NCBI GenBank assembly: GCA_016702555.1
Contig: JADJDV010000007.1
Span: 124,001 to 188,000, forward strand
Reading direction: 5' to 3'
DNA from: Burkholderiales bacterium
Lineage (GTDB): Bacteria > Pseudomonadota > Gammaproteobacteria > Burkholderiales > Burkholderiaceae_C
DNA: 64,000 nt
A program made the position numbers and the translations under genes. Every line of letters starts with the position of its first letter. The stretch's first letter is position 1. Positions 57,262-64,000 of this stretch are shown piece after piece. The notes beneath the pieces are model-generated. The model was given only the letters and a program-made list of their open reading frames with translations. It searched no databases and had not been told where the DNA came from.

Positions 57262-58146
57262 TTACTTCTGCGTTCCGAACAGGCCTGCCGGGCGGATCAG
57301 CAGCACGATGGTCATGATGATGAAGATGACGGTGGTCGAGGCCTCGGGATAGAACACCTTGGTCAGGCCCTCGATCAGGCCCAGCCCGAAGCCGGTGACG
57401 ATGGCCCCCATGATCGAGCCCATGCCGCCGATGACGACGACGGCGAACACCACGATGATCAGGTTGGCGCCCATGCCGGGGCTGACCTGGTAGATGGGCG
57501 CGGCCATCACGCCGGCCAGCGCGGCCAGCGCCACGCCGAAGCCGTAGGTCAGCGTGATCATGCGCGGCACGTTGATGCCGAAGGCCTGCACCAGTTGCGG
57601 GTTCTCGGTGGCGGCGCGCAGGTAGCCACCCAGTTTGGTGCGCTCCACCACGAACCAGGTCGCCAGGCAGATCGTCAGCGAGGCGATGATGACCCAGCCG
57701 CGGTAGATCGGCAGGAACATGAAGCCTAAGTTGGTGCCGCCCTGCAATTGGGACGGCATCGAGTAGGGCAGGCCGGTGGAGCCGAATTCGTTGCGGAACA
57801 GGCCCTCGATGATGAGCGCCAGACCGAAGGTGAGCAGCAGGCCGTACAGGTGGTCGAGCTTGTACAGGCGCACCAGCATGGTGCGCTCGATGACCAGCCC
57901 GGTGGCGCCGACGATGATCGGCACGATGAGCAGTGACCACCAGTAGCCCAGGCCCAGCTTGTTGAGCAGCAGGTAGGCGCCGAAGGCGCCCAGCATGTAC
58001 TGGGCGCCATGGGCGAAGTTGATGATGTTGAGCAGGCCGAAGATGACGGCCAGCCCCAGCGACAGCAGGGCGTAGAACGAACCGTTGATGAGGCCGATGA
58101 GCAGCTGCCCCATCATGGCCTGGATCGGGATGCCAAAGATTTCCAT
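57262..58146 (-). CDS. livH: Branched-chain amino acid-type ABC permease LivH (copy 1)
   Basis: Inner-membrane permease of 294 residues with about eight helices; the GLVIERTMLVRLYK and PRMITLTYGFGVALAALAG segments are typical of LivH. It differs from copy 2 by one visible residue near the C-terminus (Thr for Ala in the last four residues). It sits between its own binding-protein gene and livM. Confidence 0.92.
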   Translation of the reverse strand: MEIFGIPIQAMMGQLLIGLINGSFYALLSLGLAVIFGLLNIINFAHGAQYMLGAFGAYLLLNKLGLGYWWSLLIVPIIVGATGLVIERTMLVRLYKLDHLYGLLLTFGLALIIEGLFRNEFGSTGLPYSMPSQLQGGTNLGFMFLPIYRGWVIIASLTICLATWFVVERTKLGGYLRAATENPQLVQAFGINVPRMITLTYGFGVALAALAGVMAAPIYQVSPGMGANLIIVVFAVVVIGGMGSIMGAIVTGFGLGLIEGLTKVFYPEASTTVIFIIMTIVLLIRPAGLFGTQK

Positions 58147-58193
58147 GCTTTAACCGACGTTCATGCCTTGCTGTCGCGCCTCAAGGGGCAGCC

Positions 58194-59417
58194 TTACTTC
58201 TTGGCCACCAGCGGGCAGTTGCCCTGATCCAGTGGGCGGAACGCTTGTTCGGCCGGGATGGTCTGGAGCAGCTTGTAATAGTCCCAGGGCGCCTTCGACT
58301 CGCCCGGCTTCTTGACCTCGAACAGGTAGGCGGGGTGGATTTTTCGGCCGTCGGCGCGGATGGTTCCCTTGCCGAACAGCGGGTCATCGGTGGGCAGTTC
58401 CTTCATCTTGGCCACCACCTTGGCGCCGTCGCTGTCGTTCTGGAGCGCGTCAACCGCCTTCAGATAGTGCAGCAGTCCGGAATAGACGCCGGCCTGCACC
58501 ATGGTCGGCATCTTGCCGCCGTGCAGCGCGCCAAAGCGCTTGGACCAGGCGCGCGTGGAATCATTCAAGTCCCAGTAGAAGGTCTCCGTCATCTGCAGGC
58601 CCTGCGCCGTCTGCAGGCCCAGGCCGTGGATGTCGCTGATGAACACCAGCAGGCCGGCCATCTTCTGGCCGCCCTTGACGATGCCGAACTCGGCCGCCTG
58701 CTTGATTGAGTTGATGGTGTCGGCGCCGGCGTTGGCCAGGCCGATGATCTTGGCCTTGGACGACTGCGCCTGCAGCAGGAAGGACGAGAAGTCCTGCGTG
58801 TTCAGCGGCACCTTGACATCGCCCAGCACCTTGCCGCCGGCGGCCTTGACCACCTCGGCGGTGTCGCGCTCCAGCGCATGGCCGAAGGCGTAGTCGGCGG
58901 TCAGGAAGAACCAGCTGTCGCCGCCGCTCTTGACCACCGCGCTGCCGGTGCCGTGCGCCAGCATCCAGGTGTCGTAGGTCCAGTGGATGGTGTTGGGCGT
59001 GCAGGCCTTGCCAGTCAGGTCCGACGTGCCGCCGGTCGAGTTCAGCATGATCTTGTTCTTTTCCTTGACCACGGTGTTGACCGCCAGCGCCACCGAGGAG
59101 GTCGGCACGTCCAGGATCATGTCGACGCCTTCCGAGTCGATCCACTTGCGGGTGACGCTGGAGCCCACGTCGGGCTTGTTCTGGTGGTCGGCGGAAACGA
59201 TCTCGACCTTGAGCTTGGAACCGGTGGCCTTCATGTAGTCCTCCACGGCCATCTTGGCGGCGACGACCGAGCCAGGACCGGCCAGATCCGCGTAGGGACC
59301 GGACATGTCGTTGAGCACGCCCACCTTGACGACCCCACCGGAAATTTGAGCCTGCGCCGCGCCGGTGAGCGCGAGCCCCATCCCGGCAATCAATGAGCTC
59401 AGCAATTTGCGTTTCAT
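58194..59417 (-). CDS. ABC-transporter substrate-binding protein (copy 1)
   Basis: Periplasmic binding protein of 407 residues with a signal peptide (MKRKLLSSLIAGMGLALTGAA-type, cleavage near AQA-QI). The mature part begins VVKVGVLNDMSGPYADLAGP, the usual first strand of the amide/urea and branched-chain amino acid binding group. The start is fixed by AAGGAG before the ATG ending at 59417. It is encoded between livF and livH copy 1. The ligand is unknown. Its middle section (58667-58977) is almost identical to the second binding protein, while the ends differ, so the two genes have exchanged sequence. Confidence 0.9.
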   Translation of the reverse strand: MKRKLLSSLIAGMGLALTGAAQAQISGGVVKVGVLNDMSGPYADLAGPGSVVAAKMAVEDYMKATGSKLKVEIVSADHQNKPDVGSSVTRKWIDSEGVDMILDVPTSSVALAVNTVVKEKNKIMLNSTGGTSDLTGKACTPNTIHWTYDTWMLAHGTGSAVVKSGGDSWFFLTADYAFGHALERDTAEVVKAAGGKVLGDVKVPLNTQDFSSFLLQAQSSKAKIIGLANAGADTINSIKQAAEFGIVKGGQKMAGLLVFISDIHGLGLQTAQGLQMTETFYWDLNDSTRAWSKRFGALHGGKMPTMVQAGVYSGLLHYLKAVDALQNDSDGAKVVAKMKELPTDDPLFGKGTIRADGRKIHPAYLFEVKKPGESKAPWDYYKLLQTIPAEQAFRPLDQGNCPLVAKK

Positions 59418-59456
59418 AGGTAACACTCCTTCAGTTAGGTTACAGCCACAAGAAAT

Positions 59457-60170
59457 CTATACGCCCAGGTACTCGCGCAGCATGTCGGCGCTGTCGTGCA
59501 GCTCCGCGGCGCTGAGTTCGCGCACGATCAGGCCGCGCTCCATGATGTAGAAGCGGTCGGCCAGGGGTGCGGCGAAGCGGAAGTTCTGCTCCACCATCAG
59601 CACCGTGAAGCCGCGCGCGCGCAACTCGCGGATCATGCGCGCCAGCGCCTGCACGATCACCGGCGCCAGACCTTCGGAAATCTCATCCAGCAGCAGGATC
59701 TTGGCGCCGGTGCGCAGGATGCGCGCCACCGCCAGCATCTGCTGCTCGCCGCCCGAGAGGCGCCCGCCGGGGCTGTTCTTGCGCGTCAGCAGGTTGGGGA
59801 ACATGTCGTAGATCTCGCCCACGCTCATGCCGCCCGGGGCCACCTCGGGCGGCAGCAGCAGGTTCTCCTGGCAGGTCAGCGAGGTCATGATGCCGCGCTC
59901 TTCGGGGCAATAGCCCACGCCCAGGCGGGCGATGTGGTGCGAGGCCAGCCGCACCGTCTCCTGGCCGTTGACCTGGATCGAGCCGGTGCGCTTGCCGACC
60001 AGGCCCATGATGGCGCGCAAGGTGGTGGTGCGGCCGGCGCCGTTGCGCCCCAGCAGCGTCACCACCTCGCCCGGCATCACGTCGATGTGGATGCCGTGCA
60101 GGATGTGCGACTCGCCGTACCAGGTGTGGACGTCCTTGAGCTGGATGGCGGGGGTGGATGCGGTGCTCAT
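59457..60170 (-). CDS. livF: ABC transporter ATPase LivF, Walker A Lys replaced by Arg
   Basis: ATPase of 237 residues, LivF type by the Q-loop, the LSGGEQQMLAVARIL signature, the LLLDEISEGLAP Walker B and the switch region VEQNF. The Walker A motif reads GRNGAGRTTT: residue 47 is Arg (codon at 60030-60032), where Lys normally contacts the phosphates. The protein may be a weak ATPase, relying on LivG. The stop is 39 bases before the binding-protein ATG, and livG lies 17 bases upstream. Confidence 0.9.
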   Translation of the reverse strand: MSTASTPAIQLKDVHTWYGESHILHGIHIDVMPGEVVTLLGRNGAGRTTTLRAIMGLVGKRTGSIQVNGQETVRLASHHIARLGVGYCPEERGIMTSLTCQENLLLPPEVAPGGMSVGEIYDMFPNLLTRKNSPGGRLSGGEQQMLAVARILRTGAKILLLDEISEGLAPVIVQALARMIRELRARGFTVLMVEQNFRFAAPLADRFYIMERGLIVRELSAAELHDSADMLREYLGV

Positions 60171-60186
60171 GTCGAAACTTCAGTGT

Positions 60187-60963
60187 TCAGCCGTGCGCGC
60201 CCTGCAGCTCGGTATCGCTGCTGCCCATGTAGGCCTCCAGCACCTGCGGGTTGTGCGAGACCTGCTCGTACGGCCCCTCGGCGATGACCTCGCCGAACTG
60301 CAGCACGGTGATGGTGTCGGCGATCTTGCCGACCACGCCCATGTTGTGCTCCACCATCAGGATGGTGCGGTTGGCGGCCACCTTCTTGATCAGATCGGTC
60401 ACCATGTCGACGTCCTCGGCGCCCATGCCCTGGGTCGGCTCGTCCAGCAGCATCAGCTTGGGCTCCATCGCCAGCGTGGTGGCGATCTCCAGCGCGCGCT
60501 TGCGGCCATAGGGCAACTCGACCGCCGTCAGATGGGCGAAGTCGGCCAGACCGACGAAGCCCAGCAGTTCCATGCAGCGCTCATTGAGCTGGTCCAGCGT
60601 GCGCTCGGACCTCCAGAAGTTGAAGGCGGTGCCGAGCTTTTGCTGCAGCGCCACGCGCACGTTCTCCAGCACGCTCATGTTGGGAAACGTGGACGAGATC
60701 TGGAACGAGCGCACCACGCCGCGGCGGGCGATGTCGGCCGGCTTCTCGCGCGTGATGTCGTGGCCATCGAACACGATCTGGCCACGCGTGGGCTCCAGGA
60801 ACTTGGTCAGCAGGTTGAAGCAGGTGGTCTTGCCCGCGCCGTTGGGCCCGATCAGCGCGTGGATGGTGCCGCGCTGCACCTTGAGATCAACGCCGTTGAC
60901 GGCCACGAAACCCTTGAACTCCTTCACGAGCCCGCGCGTTTCCAAAATAATGTCCGAACTCAT
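60187..60963 (-). CDS. livG: ABC transporter ATPase LivG
   Basis: ATPase of 258 residues with an intact Walker A GPNGAGKTT, LivG-type sequence RRGVVRSFQISSTFP, an unusual signature LPYGRKRALEIATTL in place of LSGGQ, the LMLLDEPTQGMG Walker B and the switch His in VEHNM. The divergent signature is common in LivG. The ATG ends at 60963 and has no good ribosome site. A 205-base gap without recognised features separates it from livM copy 2. Confidence 0.9.
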   Translation of the reverse strand: MSSDIILETRGLVKEFKGFVAVNGVDLKVQRGTIHALIGPNGAGKTTCFNLLTKFLEPTRGQIVFDGHDITREKPADIARRGVVRSFQISSTFPNMSVLENVRVALQQKLGTAFNFWRSERTLDQLNERCMELLGFVGLADFAHLTAVELPYGRKRALEIATTLAMEPKLMLLDEPTQGMGAEDVDMVTDLIKKVAANRTILMVEHNMGVVGKIADTITVLQFGEVIAEGPYEQVSHNPQVLEAYMGSSDTELQGAHG

Positions 60964-61168
60964 GCAATAGGGGGCTGGGGGGATGTAAAACCGGCGGATT
61001 ATGGGTGGTTGACCCGGACACACCCATAGGGGTTTCCACTCGGAAACCCGATGATCTGTAACCCGCCTCACGCTTTGATCGACAGGGATGTACGCCGGGG
61101 TCGCTGGCGTGATTTTCCCTTCAGGTCAGGCAGCTCAGGCCTGCGCCGATGCCCCGCTGTCCTTGGCC

Positions 61169-62143
61169 TCAGAGCGACTTCTTCAATGCCGCGCCGATCT
61201 CGCCGATGATGCCGCGCCGAAACAGCAGCACGCAGATGACGAAGATCACGCCCTGAACGACGGTGACCCAGGCGCCCAGCTGCGCCAGGTAGTTCTGCAT
61301 GGTGACGATCACCGCCGCGCCAACCACCGGCCCGAAGATGGTGCCCATGCCGCCCAGCAGCGTCATCAGCACCACCTCGCCCGACATGCCCCAGTGCACG
61401 TCGGTGAGCGAGGCCAGCTGGAACACGATCGCCTTGGTGGCGCCGGCCAGGCCCGACAGCGCGCCCGACAGGATGTAGGCGTAGAGCTTGAACTTGTCCG
61501 CGTCGTAGCCCAGCGAGATGGTGCGCGGCTCGTTCTCGCGGATCGCCTTCAGCACCTGGCCGAAGGGCGAGTGGATGATGCGGTAGATCAGCAGAAAGCC
61601 GCCCAGGAAGATCGCCAGCACGAAGCCGTACATGGCGTTCACGTTGGACAGATCGATCAGGCCGAACAAGCGGCCGCGCGGCACCGCCTGGATGCCGTCC
61701 TCGCCACCGGTGAAGGGCGCCTGCAGGCTGAAGAAGAACACCATCTGCGCCAGCGCCAGCGTGATCATGGCAAAGTAGATGCCCTGGCGGCGGATCGCCA
61801 GCTTGCCGGTGACCCAGCCCAGGATCGCTGCGCACAGGGTGGCGAAGATGATCGCGAGTTCCGGCGTCAGCCCCCACACCTTGGCCGAATGCGCGGCGGC
61901 GTACCCCGCGCCACCCAGGAACATGGCGTGGCCGAAGGACAGCAGGCCGCCAAAGCCCAGCAGCAGGTTGAAGGCGCAGGCGAACAGCGCAAAGCACATC
62001 ACCTTCATCATGAACACCGGGTAGATGCCCATCAGCGGCGCCAGCGCGAAGAACGCCGCCATGATGAGGAAGACGATGCGGTGGGTGCGCGCGGCGTCGG
62101 TGGCCTTGGCCGCGGCGGTCACGGGAGTCGATGCGGTGGCCAT
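61169..62143 (-). CDS. livM: Branched-chain amino acid-type ABC permease LivM (copy 2)
   Basis: Permease of 324 residues with the same protein sequence as copy 1; only one silent base difference was noticed (61769). It lies between livH copy 2 and livG, the usual LivH-LivM-LivG-LivF order, so this is probably the original position and copy 1 the later addition. Confidence 0.92.
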   Translation of the reverse strand: MATASTPVTAAAKATDAARTHRIVFLIMAAFFALAPLMGIYPVFMMKVMCFALFACAFNLLLGFGGLLSFGHAMFLGGAGYAAAHSAKVWGLTPELAIIFATLCAAILGWVTGKLAIRRQGIYFAMITLALAQMVFFFSLQAPFTGGEDGIQAVPRGRLFGLIDLSNVNAMYGFVLAIFLGGFLLIYRIIHSPFGQVLKAIRENEPRTISLGYDADKFKLYAYILSGALSGLAGATKAIVFQLASLTDVHWGMSGEVVLMTLLGGMGTIFGPVVGAAVIVTMQNYLAQLGAWVTVVQGVIFVICVLLFRRGIIGEIGAALKKSL

Positions 62144-62146
62144 GGC

Positions 62147-63031
62147 TTACTTCTGCGCTCCGAACAGGCCTGCCGGGCGGATCAGCAGCACGATGGTCAT
62201 GATGATGAAGATGACGGTGGTCGAGGCCTCGGGGTAGAACACCTTGGTCAGGCCCTCGATCAGGCCGAGGCCGAAGCCGGTGACGATGGCGCCCATGATC
62301 GAGCCCATGCCGCCGATCACGACGACGGCGAACACCACGATGATCAGGTTGGCGCCCATGCCGGGGCTGACCTGGTAGATGGGCGCGGCCATCACGCCGG
62401 CCAGCGCGGCCAGCGCCACGCCGAAGCCGTAGGTCAGCGTGATCATGCGCGGCACGTTGATGCCGAAGGCCTGCACCAGTTGCGGGTTCTCGGTGGCGGC
62501 GCGCAGGTAGCCACCCAGTTTGGTGCGCTCCACCACGAACCAGGTCGCCAGGCAGATCGTCAGCGAGGCGATGATGACCCAGCCGCGGTAGATCGGCAGG
62601 AACATGAAGCCTAAGTTGGTGCCGCCCTGCAATTGGGACGGCATCGAGTAGGGCAGGCCGGTGGAGCCGAATTCGTTGCGGAACAGGCCCTCGATGATGA
62701 GCGCCAGGCCGAAGGTCAGCAGCAGGCCGTACAAATGGTCGAGCTTGTACAGGCGCACCAGCATGGTGCGCTCGATGACCAGCCCGGTGGCGCCGACGAT
62801 GATCGGCACGATGAGCAGTGACCACCAGTAGCCCAGGCCCAGCTTGTTGAGCAGCAGGTAGGCGCCGAAGGCGCCCAGCATGTACTGGGCGCCATGGGCG
62901 AAGTTGATGATGTTGAGCAGGCCGAAGATGACGGCCAGCCCCAGCGACAGCAGGGCGTAGAACGAACCGTTGATGAGGCCGATGAGCAGCTGCCCCATCA
63001 TGGCCTGGATCGGGATGCCAAAGATTTCCAT
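62147..63031 (-). CDS. livH: Branched-chain amino acid-type ABC permease LivH (copy 2)
   Basis: Permease of 294 residues, near-identical to copy 1. Several silent changes are scattered between the two copies (for example near 62232, 62266-62272 and 62707-62735). It is followed by livM with a three-base gap and preceded by the second binding-protein gene. Confidence 0.92.
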   Translation of the reverse strand: MEIFGIPIQAMMGQLLIGLINGSFYALLSLGLAVIFGLLNIINFAHGAQYMLGAFGAYLLLNKLGLGYWWSLLIVPIIVGATGLVIERTMLVRLYKLDHLYGLLLTFGLALIIEGLFRNEFGSTGLPYSMPSQLQGGTNLGFMFLPIYRGWVIIASLTICLATWFVVERTKLGGYLRAATENPQLVQAFGINVPRMITLTYGFGVALAALAGVMAAPIYQVSPGMGANLIIVVFAVVVIGGMGSIMGAIVTGFGLGLIEGLTKVFYPEASTTVIFIIMTIVLLIRPAGLFGAQK

Positions 63032-63078
63032 GCTTTAACCGACGTTCATGCCTTGCTGTCGCGCCTCAAGGGGCAGCC

Positions 63079-64000
63079 TTACTTCTTGGCCACCAGCGGG
63101 CAGTTGCCTTCCTCGATCGGGCGGAACGCCTTGTCGGCCGGGATGGTCGCCATCAGCTTGTAGTAGTCGTACGGGCCCTTGGACTCGCTCGGCTTCTTGA
63201 CCTCGAACAGGTACACCGGGTGGATCTTGCGGCCGTCGGCGCGCACGCTGCCCTTGCCGAACAGCGGGTCATCGGTGGGCAGTTCCTTCATCTTGGCCAC
63301 CACCTTGGTGCCGTCGTCGGTCTTGGCCGCGTCGACCGCCTTCAGGTAGTGCAGCACGCCGGCGTACACGCCCGCGTGGTCGGACGAAGGGTACTTGCCG
63401 CCGTGGGCCGCGGCGAAACGCTTGGCCCAGGCGCGGGTCTGATCGTTGGTGTCCCAGTAGAAGGCCTCGGTGATCTGCAGGCCCTGCGCCGCGGCCAGGC
63501 CCAGGCCGTGCACGTCGGGCAGGAACACCAGCAGGCCGGCCAGCTTCTGGCCGCCCTTGACGATGCCGAACTCGGCCGCCTGCTTGATCGAGTTGATGGT
63601 GTCGCCGCCGGCGTTGGCCAGGCCGATGATCTTGGCCTTGGACGACTGCGCCTGCAGCAGGAAGGACGAGAAGTCCTGCGTGTTCAGCGGGACCTTGACA
63701 TCGCCCAGCACCTTGCCGCCGGCGGCCTTGACCACCTCGGCGGTGTCGCGCTCCAGCGCATGGCCGAAGGCGTAGTCGGCGGTCAGGAAGAACCAGCTGT
63801 CGCCGCCGCTCTTGACCACCGCGCTGCCGGTGCCGTGCGCCAGCATCCAGGTGTCGTACAGCCAGTGCACGGTGTTGGGCGAGCAGGCCTTGCCGGTCAG
63901 GTCGGAACTGGCGGCGCCGGTGTTCACGAAGGCCTTGCCTTTCTCCTTGGCGATCTGGTTGATGGCCAGGGCCACCGAGGAGGTCGGCACGTCGGCGATC
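63079..64000 (-). CDS. ABC-transporter substrate-binding protein (copy 2, N-terminus beyond right edge)
   Basis: About 307 C-terminal residues of a periplasmic binding protein paralogous to the one at 58194-59417. The part encoded by 63552-63862 is almost identical to copy 1. The regions on either side differ clearly, including the GAASSDLTG segment (STGGTSDLTG in copy 1) and the final third, where FLPDVHGLGLAAAQGL replaces FISDIHGLGLQTAQGL. The pair may serve two related ligands through shared permeases. The signal peptide and first domain strand are outside the window. Confidence 0.9.
   Translation of the reverse strand, partial: IADVPTSSVALAINQIAKEKGKAFVNTGAASSDLTGKACSPNTVHWLYDTWMLAHGTGSAVVKSGGDSWFFLTADYAFGHALERDTAEVVKAAGGKVLGDVKVPLNTQDFSSFLLQAQSSKAKIIGLANAGGDTINSIKQAAEFGIVKGGQKLAGLLVFLPDVHGLGLAAAQGLQITEAFYWDTNDQTRAWAKRFAAAHGGKYPSSDHAGVYAGVLHYLKAVDAAKTDDGTKVVAKMKELPTDDPLFGKGSVRADGRKIHPVYLFEVKKPSESKGPYDYYKLMATIPADKAFRPIEEGNCPLVAKK

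Larger units (their letters stand above)
56282..58223 (-). repeat. Duplicated livM-livH block, copy 1
   Basis: About 1.94 kb matching 61167-63108 at a constant offset of 4885 bases with only a dozen or so substitutions seen by eye. It covers livM, livH and the last few codons of the binding-protein gene. Identity ends sharply on both sides. Confidence 0.93.
61167..63108 (-). repeat. Duplicated livM-livH block, copy 2
   Basis: Partner of 56282-58223. It covers livM, livH and the end of the second binding-protein gene. Confidence 0.93.

Overview
The window reads as a chromosome segment of a high-GC betaproteobacterium, most likely order Burkholderiales and probably family Comamonadaceae. The support is the very GC-rich coding sequence, the gene order argS - SPOR protein - dsbA, the lptA-lptB-rpoN group, and a G/C-tract repeat family of the type common in that family. 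The genus cannot be fixed from the sequence.

Region 1 (1-24260, almost all on the minus strand) is an indole/auxin catabolic island. It starts on the transcription side with a GntR regulator (23550-24260), continues with a thiolase and an acyl-CoA ligase, then a tightly overlapping run: HyuA/HyuB ATP-dependent lactamase-type hydrolase, acyl-CoA dehydrogenase, small and large subunits of a B12-dependent acyl-CoA mutase, a three-subunit molybdenum hydroxylase, a MoaD-like protein, a family III CoA-transferase, a second acyl-CoA ligase and a fused 3-hydroxyacyl-CoA dehydrogenase/enoyl-CoA hydratase. This set matches step by step the oxygen-independent indoleacetate pathway described for Aromatoleum/Azoarcus (iaa genes): ring hydroxylation by a Mo enzyme, ATP-dependent lactam opening to (2-aminophenyl)succinate, CoA activation, B12 rearrangement to (2-aminobenzyl)malonyl-CoA, oxidative decarboxylation, beta-oxidation and thiolysis to anthraniloyl-CoA plus acetyl-CoA. 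Downstream lie an indolepyruvate:ferredoxin oxidoreductase and a TrpB2-type tryptophan synthase beta protein. A periplasmic binding protein (24424-25590) is divergent from the regulator, and a tryptophanase follows at 26.6-28.0 kb.

Region 2 (25.7-36.2 kb) holds a class II glutamine amidotransferase, tryptophanase, a DHA2-type exporter, a CWC protein, a DksA-type protein, malate synthase G, a fused family I CoA-transferase, a LysR regulator and a DUF2214 membrane protein.

Region 3 (36.2-43.5 kb) is a lipid-linked sugar transfer region: three GT39/ArnT-like membrane glycosyltransferases, a ChbG/YdjC-type deacetylase, GtrA and a GT2 enzyme. It contains the scar of a tandem segmental duplication. 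The first GT39 gene runs into remnants of three neighbouring genes (37691-38132).

Region 4 (43.5-54.6 kb) holds housekeeping and signalling genes: argS fused in frame to a SPOR-domain membrane protein through a repeat element, dsbA, lptA, lptB, rpoN, heme oxygenase plus bacteriophytochrome, rlmL-type methyltransferase and a PIN-domain protein.

Region 5 (54.6-64.0 kb) holds a P5C-type aldehyde dehydrogenase and a branched-chain amino acid-type ABC transporter locus. In that locus the permease pair livH-livM is present twice at nearly identical sequence, around one livG-livF pair, with two diverged binding proteins. The last of these runs off the right edge.

No tRNA, rRNA, CRISPR array, transposase or prophage gene was recognised. 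No intergenic stretch exceeds 300 bases.
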